Below are positions 6,988 to 12,863 of a stretch of 12,863 bases of DNA, one piece after another (the stretch's first letter is position 1; each line of letters starts with the position of its first letter). The stretch comes from Pseudomonadota bacterium. Its GTDB lineage: Bacteria; Pseudomonadota; Alphaproteobacteria; Acetobacterales; Acetobacteraceae. The translations under genes were made by a program, and so were the position numbers. Below the pieces are notes generated by a model that was not told where the DNA came from, searched no databases, and was given only the letters and a program-made list of their open reading frames with translations. The stretch covers positions 1 through 12,863 of the forward strand of contig JAJZEG010000423.1 of the NCBI GenBank assembly GCA_021828605.1, in the 5' to 3' direction.

Positions 6988-7182
6988 TCAGTTTGGAATG
7001 GGCGAACAATGCCACTCCCCGTTAAAATGGCAAAACAACGCGGGCCTCTTGTTTGATTGATTGTTGCGAACGGCTAGCTTCAAGTTATATTTATCCATAA
7101 CCTGTTGAAGCTGGTTTTTTTGTGAAGCAATCTGGTGAACATATGCCAATGGCACGATATGAGCTTGAAAAGCGAGAACCAT
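6988..7182 (-). CDS. Small ORF with strong ribosome-binding site (hypothetical, 64 aa)
   Basis: A 64-residue ORF starting 'MVLAFQAHIVPLAYVHQIA' and ending 'HFNGEWHCSPIPN'. I do not recognise it. The protein case is weak: it is short, A+T-rich in codon use, and has two cysteines and no clear domain. The signals are good, however. AGGAGGA (complement of 7187-7193) is five bases in front of the ATG, and a perfect TTGACA -35 box lies about 50 bases further upstream. A GTG one codon upstream (7185) is also in frame but too close to the ribosome site. The N-terminal third is hydrophobic enough for a short amphipathic or membrane-leaning helix, so a small toxin or leader peptide is possible but unproven. 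Confidence 0.45.
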   Translation of the reverse strand: MVLAFQAHIVPLAYVHQIASQKNQLQQVMDKYNLKLAVRNNQSNKRPALFCHFNGEWHCSPIPN

Positions 7183-7211
7183 CACATCCTCCTACAGTTG
7201 AAACGTAGCGG

Positions 7212-7241
7212 ATTTTTCTCTATCTATAGTTGCTTTGTCAA
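7212..7241 (-). promoter_or_regulatory. Probable sigma-70-type promoter for the small ORF
   Basis: Read on the - strand, TTGACA (7241-7236) is a full match to the -35 consensus. With an 18-base gap it is followed by AAAAAT (7217-7212), four of six matches to the -10 box. A TATAGA closer to the -35 is at the wrong spacing. The Shine-Dalgarno of the small ORF follows about 20 bases later, which suits a short 5' leader. The same transcript could continue into the phosphoribosyltransferase fragment and the SLOG-HTH gene, past the hairpin at 6898-6928. Confidence 0.45.
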
Positions 7242-7344
7242 GGTTAAAATTGAGGTCAGATATCATCATAAAATCAAATTTTTGTGACATTCTTGAACTC
7301 GCTCCGATTGATCGGGCGGCTTGGTGAACATACGAGCGTGGATA

Positions 7345-7360
7345 GATCACGAATGATCAC
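7345..7360. repeat. Small dyad GATCA-n4-TGATC, possible operator
   Basis: GATCACGAATGATCAC contains an inverted repeat (GATCA at 7345-7349, TGATC at 7354-7358). GATCAC also occurs twice, 10 bases apart, one helical turn. It lies in the A+T-rich gap between the HicA-like gene and the promoter of the small ORF. It has the form expected of a small HTH-dimer site, but a site this short can arise by chance. Confidence 0.2.
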
Positions 7361-7410
7361 AAAATTGTTAGTTTTACTAGTGATGGATTTGAAATTTTAG
7401 GTGACCAAAA

Positions 7411-7689
7411 TCAGTCCTTTGGAAATGCGATCGCCTCATACCCGTTTTGATCCAGCGTGCAATCAATAAGCTCAAGGAAAGACTTCTTTGTTAGTCCGAT
7501 TTGCCGAGCCATTTGGCTGAGCAAGGAATCACCAATGGTTTTATGCGACGACCCATGACTCATCTTTGTCCGCTTCATGGTTTTTTTACCGCTGCGATTC
7601 CAATAGATGTAATGTTGATGGTCTCCAGTCTCTTTTTGAAATCCCTTCTGTTGCAATGCCTTATCAATGGCCTCTCTTTCTCGTGTCAT
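7411..7689 (-). CDS. HicA-like toxin (putative mRNA interferase)
   Basis: A 92-residue protein with the outline of the HicA double-stranded-RNA-binding-like fold. An N-terminal helix leads into 'KGFQKE' (15-20), followed by 'GDHQHYIYW' (22-30) with His24 at the position of the conserved catalytic histidine. Then comes a basic hairpin 'SGKKTMKRTKMSHG' (33-46), a helical stretch 'IGDSLLSQMARQIGLTKKSF' (52-71) and 'LIDCTLDQNGY' (74-84). This longer version, with a C-terminal 'L-x-D-C' segment, differs from the roughly 60-residue classical HicA, so I call it HicA-like. Classical HicA cleaves mRNA and is held inactive by HicB. Its ATG overlaps the stop of the upstream 351-residue gene by 4 bases (ATGA), so the two should be translated together, as in toxin-antitoxin pairs. 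It has no good ribosome site of its own, which fits coupling. Confidence 0.65.
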   Translation of the reverse strand: MTREREAIDKALQQKGFQKETGDHQHYIYWNRSGKKTMKRTKMSHGSSHKTIGDSLLSQMARQIGLTKKSFLELIDCTLDQNGYEAIAFPKD

Positions 7690-8741
7690 GTATGCACCCG
7701 CTTAAAACGCGATAACAGGGCCGCTTTTACGGATTGTGCTTCGGCATCCAACTTATCGTCGGGAGCAAGCGCGTAATGTCGCCATAAAATATCAAGCTCT
7801 TCGAGAACGGTCGCGCGCAATTCGTCATATTTGGGTGCAAAAGCATCGATGCCGAGTGCGCTGTCCTGGAACAAAAATATTTTATCCTGCCAGTTGACGG
7901 TTACCGGAATCGATAGCGAGCGATTAGCGCTGACCGTATCTGAACCGGCGACGAAATTCGTGATTGGCTCCAGGGTCGGCTCTAGTTCGGTGACCGTCCA
8001 GATTTCCTTGAAAGAACTTATATAACCTTTTTGATCGATTTTAGGGCTGCCGGTAATTTTGAGCTTTTTGCGCACATTTTCTTTCAGCCAAGCCTCCAGA
8101 TCGAGCGGATAGTCAATGCGAAGCGCAGGGTGATTGCCTGGCCTTATTGTCATAATGGTTTGACTGAAGTTGATGGCTTGCAGCTTTCCAACGATTTCCG
8201 CTTCGTCGATGTCAGGTGGGCTCGCCGTTTGGTATGTTGTCAGCAATGCGCGCGCGCTTTGGGCTTTGAAATTGAAGCCGCTCCATGAGCCGATGCCGAC
8301 GGTTACTTCAATATCGCTATCCTGCGGCGGCAGGAGTCCAAGCGCCGCTCTCGCCATAAACCAGCGTTCGCGCGCATTCGGCAAAGCTTGTTCGACCCGC
8401 TGTTCATCGCCGCTGCCAAAAGCCGCCAAAGTTTTAAGCAATTTTTCTTGCGCGGCGGCGGCGGCTGGCGTGAAAACCCCATTCTGCGAGGCGACATTGC
8501 ATGGTTGAGCATAGCTCCCTTTTGCGGAGGGATGGCAGATAATTGTGTATTCCTGCTTTACCTTGCTGGTGGGCTTCAGGCGTTCGCTCAGAACGCGTCC
8601 TTCCGAAATCATGCCAATGATATGTACCATACGCTGTAGAGCGCTCAGCGACGCGATCAGGGATTCAGCCGACGCACCGTCCTGCCGAGTGACCGACGCG
8701 CCGGCAAATTTCAATTCAAAAATATCATATTTTTCAGCCAC
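7686..8741 (-). CDS. Large uncharacterised partner of the HicA-like protein (candidate antitoxin)
   Basis: A 351-residue protein that I cannot name. The N-terminus 'IFELKFAGASV' (7-17) begins a likely beta-rich domain with 'GSYAQP' near residue 75. A middle part has 'IEVTVGIGSWSGFNFKAQSARALL' (about 143-166, in two pieces) and a 'TIMTIRPGNHPALRIDYPLD' strand pair. The C-terminal 75 residues are the most telling. 'IPVTVNWQDKIFLFQDSALGI' (278-298) is followed by 'DELRATVLEELDILWRHYAL' (306-325), which resembles the HicB layout of a strand-strand unit and a helix reading 'T-x-E-E-A-x-x-x-x-x-E'. A HicB-like, RNase-H-type domain at the C-terminus would explain pairing with HicA; this is inference. 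Start is GTG at 8741 with GGAG six bases upstream. It is much longer than a normal HicB (about 70-150 residues) and has no obvious HTH. Confidence 0.7.
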   Translation of the reverse strand: MAEKYDIFELKFAGASVTRQDGASAESLIASLSALQRMVHIIGMISEGRVLSERLKPTSKVKQEYTIICHPSAKGSYAQPCNVASQNGVFTPAAAAAQEKLLKTLAAFGSGDEQRVEQALPNARERWFMARAALGLLPPQDSDIEVTVGIGSWSGFNFKAQSARALLTTYQTASPPDIDEAEIVGKLQAINFSQTIMTIRPGNHPALRIDYPLDLEAWLKENVRKKLKITGSPKIDQKGYISSFKEIWTVTELEPTLEPITNFVAGSDTVSANRSLSIPVTVNWQDKIFLFQDSALGIDAFAPKYDELRATVLEELDILWRHYALAPDDKLDAEAQSVKAALLSRFKRVHT

Positions 8742-8926
8742 TTCAGGCTCCGCTCATTTTATATGACCCCTTTCATAGCGTTTTTGCGAAATTTGACCAC
8801 CCGCCTAATAAGAAGAATAGAGGGACGGGCCGGGATACGGGTCGGAAAGGGTTATTTAATCTAACCGATTTTTTGGCATTTGTTTTGATTTAAAGAGACG
8901 CGTCATTTTTGAAACATCGGCAAATT
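8742..8926. other. Intergenic, upstream of the 351-residue gene
   Basis: A+T-rich and without a credible gene. On the - strand a TATAAA-like box (in the complement of 8755-8762) lies close to the GTG start and could be a -10, but no good -35 is seen. On the + strand GGTTA (8850-8854) and TAACC (8862-8866), followed by TTTTTT, form a weak hairpin with a T-run. With only five paired bases it is a poor terminator. Confidence 0.4.
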
Positions 8927-9118
8927 TCAGTTGCTGAGCGGGCGGACGCAATCTCGGTCATCTCCCGGCGTTGAAATGGGCCGATCTTTTTTCCCCAATG
9001 CCTCCTTGAACAGATCATTCTGCATGCTCAATTCCGCAAACATCGCCTTCAGCCGACGGGTTTGTTCGGGTGTCTTACGCGGGCTTCCGCCACAGTCCAC
9101 CCAAACCTTCCATCGTTT
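8927..9118 (-). pseudogene. IS3-family transposase OrfA remnant
   Basis: A 63-codon open stretch between an upstream in-frame TGA (9119-9121) and a TGA at 8927-8929, with no start codon. Its translation contains 'SPRKTPEQTRRLKAMFAEL' then 'SMQNDLFKEALGKK'. This is the leucine-zipper-like C-terminal part of IS3-family OrfA proteins (compare the usual 'R-L-K-x-L-x-x-E-N-x-x-L-K-x-x-L-x-K-K' pattern), and 'RWKVW' is the end of the preceding helix. The N-terminal HTH is missing and no OrfB with its DDE residues follows downstream. No terminal inverted repeats could be found by eye. It is a decayed fragment, and evidence that the region has been entered by mobile DNA. Confidence 0.7.
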
Positions 9119-9215
9119 TCATCGATAGGACCATCAGGTCATCCACCCCGCCCTATCTGGCAAGCTATTTTCAAACCTTTCACCCCAATATTTTGCGACT
9201 TCACCACGTCAAAAA
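9119..9215. other. Intergenic between the IS3 remnant and the glycosyltransferase stop
   Basis: No gene, no terminator hairpin with a T-run, and no clear repeat was seen. It is probably the junction between transposon debris and the 3' flank of the glycosyltransferase gene. Confidence 0.4.
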
Positions 9216-11813
9216 CTACAATGTCCGGCTGATTTCATTTATGGTGCTGATTGCGGAGAAATGTTGGTCCATCATTGCCATTCCGGCTTTACTCATTTTG
9301 GTGTTCCATTCCTCATCGACGAGCAAGCGGGCTAGTTTTTGGGCGAATTCTTGGGGGGTTCGGGCGATGAGCCAAGTGAGGTCGCCGTCGATGGGCAGGC
9401 CTTCTGCGGCGATTTCGCTCATTACGCAGGGCAGGCCGTGGGCGAAGGAATCGAATACTTTGCCTTTGACGCCCGCGCCATAGCGGAGCGGGGCGATGGT
9501 GCAGCGTAAGGGGTTCAACGCATCGGACAGGATCGGGATATAGCCGCAAATATCGATGGTCGGGCCGTGCAGCTGGGCGATTTCGGGGGGCATATTGCTG
9601 CCGATGATGGTTAGTCGTTGGTCGAGGGAAGCGGGTAGATTGGGCATGATGGTGCTGATGAAATGTTCAACGGCATCGACATTCGGCTTGTGCCGGAAAC
9701 CGCCGACAAAGCCGTAGCCGATGCGGTCCGCGAACGGGATCGGGGTGGGGCGCAGGGGCACCGCCCAGCCGACGGTTTCGATATGGATATCCGGCAGGAG
9801 TTTGCGGAGCAGAGCGGCTTCGGTGGTGGAGTGGACAATGACACAATCGACCTGCTGCGTGGCGGCAAGCTCGCGCTTGCGCTTGATTGCCGCAGACAGA
9901 TGCAGGGTTGGTTCGTCAGAGAGCGCGGCCTCGCGTTCCTCGCGCAGGAAATGCAGATCGGCGACGTTATAGATGATGCGGGCTTTGGGGAATTTTTCGC
10001 GCACCATGGCGGCATATTTGGAGGCGTTGGAGAAGCGGTGGAGATAAATCAGATCGGGCGCGATGGTGGCTTTGCGCAGCACTTCTTCAACGGACCAGAA
10101 ATAGGGGGCGTAGAGACATTCGACGCCAATTTTTTCGAGTGCGCGGGTATGGGGATCGATGCGCGCCATATTATCGGCGGGAATGAAGGTGACTTTGTAG
10201 CCGAGTTGTTGCAGGGCCCGGATATGTTGGAGGGCGGCGTTGGAACCGGCATCCTGGTCGGGGGTGAGCACGCTGTCATCGATAAAATAGGCGCGACGCC
10301 GGACCTGGCGCTCGGCTTCGAGCAAGGGTTGCTCGGCGGTCATGCGGTGCTTGGCCAGGGTCGATTGCCAGCGGAGAAAAAACTTGCGGTGGTTAATGAT
10401 TTGATAGCGTTTCAGGCCGGGGCCTGTGGGATCGGTGCCGTTGCTGGCGCCTTCAAGATGGACGATTTCCGACGCGGGCTGCACCACCACGCGCAGGCCT
10501 TGGGCCCGGACCCGGAAACAAAGATCGGTATCTTCGTAATAAGCGGGGGAAAAATGAGCATCGAAGCCATCGAGACGCTCAAATAACGGGCGCGGGATCA
10601 TCAGGGCGGCGCCGGAGACGTAATCCGCGTCGCGCAGGTAGTTATAGGCGGGGGATGCGGGATCATCGTTGCGGCCCCAGGTGCAGGCATCGCCCATTTT
10701 CCAGATGATGCCGCCGACTTCCTGGAGGGTGCCATCAGGGAAGAACAGACGCGAGCCGACGATGCCGATATTGGGGATTTGGGCGAAACTGTCGAGAAGA
10801 GTGTCGAGCCAGCCCTCGCGGACCAGCGTGTCATTGTTGAGGAAGAACAGATAGTCGCCCTTGGCGGCGGCGGCGCCGAAATTGCTGGCCGCGATAAAGC
10901 CGCCATTGGTTTTGGTGCGAATGGTGCGAATGGCGCCGGACAGGATGAGGGCGGCGAACAGGGTTTCGTCCCGCGACCCATCATCGACGATGATGATTTC
11001 CACGCCGGCGTTGGGCAGGTGCGCGGCGATCGAGGCGATGCAATCGTAGGTGATGGCGAATTTATTATGGACTGGGATGATAATCGAGACACGCGGCTCG
11101 GCGGCGGGCGGGATGTGGATGGGTTGATAGGTGTGCAGCAAGGTTGCAACGAGATCGTTGGTCCAGTCGGTGAGGCGGACGCGGGAGACATGATCGCTGA
11201 TGTCGGGACGGCTGGGGGCATCGAGGCGGAAACGCGCATTGATCAGATCATTCAGGCGCGCGAGGAGCAGAGCAATGGCTTCATCGAGCGGGGCGGCGGT
11301 GGTGGCGGTGTTGGCAATCGTGGTGAGAATGCCCGTGATGAAATCAGCGGCGCGCTCATCGAAGCCGACATCATGGCGGGTGAGCAAGCGCGGCGAGCCC
11401 GGAAGTTCAACTTTGGTGCGGGCATTGCGCAGACGCAGCAAATGTCGGGATTTAGGGAATAGAAAACTGATATTGTCCAGAGAAAAACCGTAATGACCGG
11501 TGCCGATCCCGGCCTCCTTCAAGTCGGGGCGGTACAGGTTGGCGCTGACGGTGAGGAGGGGTTGATCATCATCGAGAAGCTCGACATCGATGGTTTGCGC
11601 CGGATCATCGGGGCACCAGACCCAACCGACGACGTGATTGAGGCTGATGACATCGATGAAACCGACATGCGCCGAGGCCAAGACCGGCTTGGCTGGCTGG
11701 TCATGCTGATCCGATGGTGGAAGGGTAGGCGGCGCGGGCACCTCAGCGTCACCCTGGGCGTTGGTGAGGGTGATATTTGGCCAGGGTTGAGGGATTGCGT
11801 AAGGCTTGGGCAT
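9216..11813 (-). CDS. Two-domain glycosyltransferase (GT2 + GT-B/GT4-like)
   Basis: An 865-residue cytoplasmic protein, probably acting in assembly of a surface polysaccharide or lipopolysaccharide. Residues about 47-140 form an extra beta-rich domain with 'VGWVWCPDDPAQTIDVELL' (62-80) and 'RPDLKEAGIGTGHYGFSL' (95-112), seen ahead of glycosyltransferases in related bacteria. Residues 240-460 are a GT2 (GT-A fold) domain: 'VSIIIPVHN' (242-250), 'IIIVDDGS' (273-280), the metal-site 'FLNNDTL' (324-330) and 'YYEDTDLCFRV' (425-435) with the likely catalytic acidic residues. Residues 505-865 form a GT-B domain: 'GSNAALQHIRALQQLGYKVT' (523-542), 'GFVGGFRHKPNVDAV' (701-715) and 'GAGVKGKVFDSFAHGLPCV' (779-797), the nucleotide-sugar site. 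The protein could add two sugars. The start is uncertain: I chose ATG 11813, and a GTG at 11867 would add 18 residues. Neither has a clear ribosome site. Confidence 0.9.
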   Translation of the reverse strand: MPKPYAIPQPWPNITLTNAQGDAEVPAPPTLPPSDQHDQPAKPVLASAHVGFIDVISLNHVVGWVWCPDDPAQTIDVELLDDDQPLLTVSANLYRPDLKEAGIGTGHYGFSLDNISFLFPKSRHLLRLRNARTKVELPGSPRLLTRHDVGFDERAADFITGILTTIANTATTAAPLDEAIALLLARLNDLINARFRLDAPSRPDISDHVSRVRLTDWTNDLVATLLHTYQPIHIPPAAEPRVSIIIPVHNKFAITYDCIASIAAHLPNAGVEIIIVDDGSRDETLFAALILSGAIRTIRTKTNGGFIAASNFGAAAAKGDYLFFLNNDTLVREGWLDTLLDSFAQIPNIGIVGSRLFFPDGTLQEVGGIIWKMGDACTWGRNDDPASPAYNYLRDADYVSGAALMIPRPLFERLDGFDAHFSPAYYEDTDLCFRVRAQGLRVVVQPASEIVHLEGASNGTDPTGPGLKRYQIINHRKFFLRWQSTLAKHRMTAEQPLLEAERQVRRRAYFIDDSVLTPDQDAGSNAALQHIRALQQLGYKVTFIPADNMARIDPHTRALEKIGVECLYAPYFWSVEEVLRKATIAPDLIYLHRFSNASKYAAMVREKFPKARIIYNVADLHFLREEREAALSDEPTLHLSAAIKRKRELAATQQVDCVIVHSTTEAALLRKLLPDIHIETVGWAVPLRPTPIPFADRIGYGFVGGFRHKPNVDAVEHFISTIMPNLPASLDQRLTIIGSNMPPEIAQLHGPTIDICGYIPILSDALNPLRCTIAPLRYGAGVKGKVFDSFAHGLPCVMSEIAAEGLPIDGDLTWLIARTPQEFAQKLARLLVDEEWNTKMSKAGMAMMDQHFSAISTINEISRTL

Positions 11814-12067
11814 GATGATTAGGGTCCGATACCGAGACGTTGGGGGAATGGACGGTTGGGATCGCACAGGCGATTCGCGTTGGCCGCGAACAGGCGGGCG
11901 CTAAATAGGTCAGGATATGTGAATGAATTATCCGCTTTCACAATTTAGATTGTAACAGCGATTCGTGGGGATTGTCCATGAAATTGAGACAGTGATCGGT
12001 TAATAAATCAGCTGCCGCGGGGTTCGGGCGTTAAGCTCGTGGTCATGGGACGGGGGCGATGGTTTGG
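11814..12067. other. Intergenic upstream of the glycosyltransferase, downstream of tRNA-Tyr
   Basis: A+T-rich in its middle. On the - strand TTGTGA (complement of 11938-11943) and CATATC (complement of 11914-11919) are 18 bases apart and could be a weak promoter for the glycosyltransferase. ACAAT-n4-ATTGT (11940-11953) is a small dyad overlapping that -35. No clear intrinsic terminator for the tRNA was found. Confidence 0.3.
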
Positions 12068-12153
12068 TGGTGGAAGGGGTTGGATTCGAACCAACGTAGG
12101 CGTACGCCAGCGGATTTACAGTCCGCCCCCTTTAGCCACTCGGGCACCCTTCC
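12068..12153 (-). tRNA. tRNA-Tyr (anticodon GTA)
   Basis: Read on the - strand, the 86 bases fold as a class-II tRNA with a long variable arm. The acceptor GGAAGGG (5' end at 12153) pairs with CCCTTCC, followed by the discriminator A and an encoded CCA (12068-12070). The D-arm begins GCCCGAGTGGC. The anticodon loop holds CTGTAAA with GTA at 12119-12117. The variable arm is GGCGTACGCC-like, and the T-arm GTTGG-TTCGAAT-CCAAC is intact. GTA decodes both Tyr codons. It is divergent from the rlmB-like gene, and nothing suggests it has served as an integration site. Confidence 0.97.
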
Positions 12154-12217
12154 GCCGCCCGTATTCTGGGATTTGGGGTGCGTTGTCAACGGTGGGTGGG
12201 GCGGGGTAGAGACGCGT

Positions 12218-12863
12218 ATGGAACATCGGATGGCGGGGCGGCAGAGCGGGCGGCGGGCTGAGGGGCGTGATCAGCGCAGGGGTAGCGCGGAATTATGGCT
12301 GTATGGGGTGCATCCGGTGGCGGCGGCGTTGGTTAATCCGGCGCGCAGGCTGCGGCGGTTGCTGCTGACCGAGGAGGCTGAATTGGTGCTGGCCGGGTTG
12401 GTGCCTCGGCCCTGGGCGGTGCCTGCGGAGCGGATTGAGCGGGAGCGGTTGGAGCAGATGCTCGGGCGCGGGGTGGTGCATCAGGGGATGGCGTTGCAGG
12501 CCGATCCGCTGACAGCACCCAGTTTGAGCGAGATATTGCAGCGACCGGGGCCGATTTTGGTGCTCGATCAGATTACCGATCCGCGCAATGTCGGGGCGAT
12601 TTTGCGCTCGGCGCAGGCGTTCGGGGCGGCGGCGGTGATTGCGCAGGAGCGCAATGCGCCGGAAGAAGGCGGGGCGCTGGCGAAGGCGGCGTCGGGCGCG
12701 CTCGTGCGCATCCCGCTGGTGCGCACGGTGAATATTGCGCGCGCGCTGGTGGCGTTGAAGGCGGCGGATTTGTGGGTGATGGGGCTGGATGCGCAGGCGA
12801 GCAGCGTGCTGGATGCCGGATCGCTCGGCGGGCGGCGCGCGGCGTTGGTGCTGGGGTCGGAAG
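12218..12863 (+). CDS. rlmB: 23S rRNA (guanosine-2'-O-)-methyltransferase RlmB / TrmH family (partial, 3' end cut)
   Basis: The frame is open from ATG 12218 to the window end, giving 215 residues of an expected 240-270 or so. After a basic lead (residues 1-24, 'GRRAEGRDQRRG') the substrate-binding domain starts with 'LWLYGVHPVAAAL' (26-38), and 'GVVHQGMAL' (85-93) closes it. The SPOUT methyltransferase domain follows. Motif 1 is 'LDQITDPRNVGAILRSAQAFG' in two pieces (116-136), with the catalytic-site Asn124 and Arg130. 'AKAASGAL' (155-162) contains the conserved substrate-loop region, and the last visible residues 'LVLGSE' (210-215) are the start of motif 2 of the knot. In E. coli RlmB uses S-adenosylmethionine to methylate G2251 of 23S rRNA. 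The family includes other 2'-O-methyltransferases, so the exact target is inferred. A second ATG at 12230 is possible; neither has a strong ribosome site. Confidence 0.92.
   Translation, partial: MEHRMAGRQSGRRAEGRDQRRGSAELWLYGVHPVAAALVNPARRLRRLLLTEEAELVLAGLVPRPWAVPAERIERERLEQMLGRGVVHQGMALQADPLTAPSLSEILQRPGPILVLDQITDPRNVGAILRSAQAFGAAAVIAQERNAPEEGGALAKAASGALVRIPLVRTVNIARALVALKAADLWVMGLDAQASSVLDAGSLGGRRAALVLGSE

Noticed and set aside
8170..8508. + strand frames across the 351-residue gene
   Set aside because: Shadow frames; the - strand frame has start signals, coupling and a consistent protein composition.
8850..8876. Possible intrinsic terminator (GGTTA/TAACC plus T-run)
   Set aside because: The stem has only five pairs and there is no + strand gene upstream to terminate.
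8931..9128. 65-codon + strand ORF in the intergenic region
   Set aside because: The - strand of the same bases encodes recognisable IS3 OrfA sequence, so the + frame is its shadow.
9663..10586. 307-codon + strand open frame inside the glycosyltransferase region
   Set aside because: The opposite strand carries the GT motifs throughout, and this frame has a Gly/Asp/Phe-rich composition typical of a shadow frame.
10779..11462. 227-codon + strand open frame antisense to the glycosyltransferase
   Set aside because: Same reason: no recognisable domain, and complementary to a clear GT2 coding sequence.
12068..12153. tRNA-Tyr considered as an integration (att) site for the island
   Set aside because: The island lies more than 2.8 kb away, beyond the glycosyltransferase gene; there is no integrase and no duplicated tRNA end was seen.

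Overview
The window looks like a chromosomal segment of an alphaproteobacterium, most likely of the Acetobacteraceae (inference). The reasons are the accD-folC gene pair, the high G+C wobble usage of most genes, and a large bacterial glycosyltransferase with an N-terminal domain typical of acetic-acid-bacterial relatives. No species is claimed.

Left part (1-4853, all + strand): the C-terminal end of an IclR-family regulator is followed by a Bcr/CflA-type MFS exporter and, 2 bases later, a class-I glutamine-amidotransferase-like peptidase C26. Next comes a small protein with a coiled-coil-like N-terminus, a Gln/Pro/Tyr-rich middle and a Gly-rich C-terminus. Then follow accD (acetyl-CoA carboxylase beta subunit) and folC (dihydrofolate/folylpolyglutamate synthase), which overlap by 4 bases. 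This part is ordinary core metabolism.

Middle part (about 4860-9215): an accessory region, nearly all on the - strand and visibly more A+T-rich between about 6800 and 8900. It opens with an orphan 16-bp perfect palindrome in front of an 8-codon ORF, which looks like a promoter/operator that lost its gene. It holds a conserved-looking hypothetical, and a gene fusing an N-terminal SLOG-like nucleotide-binding domain to a C-terminal helix-turn-helix of the HigA/COG3636 'addiction module antidote' type. Just upstream of the fusion is a ComF-like phosphoribosyltransferase fragment lacking both ends. A small ORF follows with a very good Shine-Dalgarno and a consensus -35 box. Next is a two-gene, 4-base-overlapping module made of a 351-residue protein and a 92-residue HicA-like toxin. 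A decayed IS3-family transposase OrfA remnant closes the region. I read it as a small island with toxin-antitoxin or nucleotide-signalling character, and it is where an undescribed system would be.

Right part (9216-12863): a large two-domain glycosyltransferase (GT2 plus a C-terminal GT-B domain, - strand), a tRNA-Tyr(GTA) on the - strand, and the start of a divergent + strand 23S rRNA 2'-O-methyltransferase of the RlmB/TrmH family, cut by the window end.
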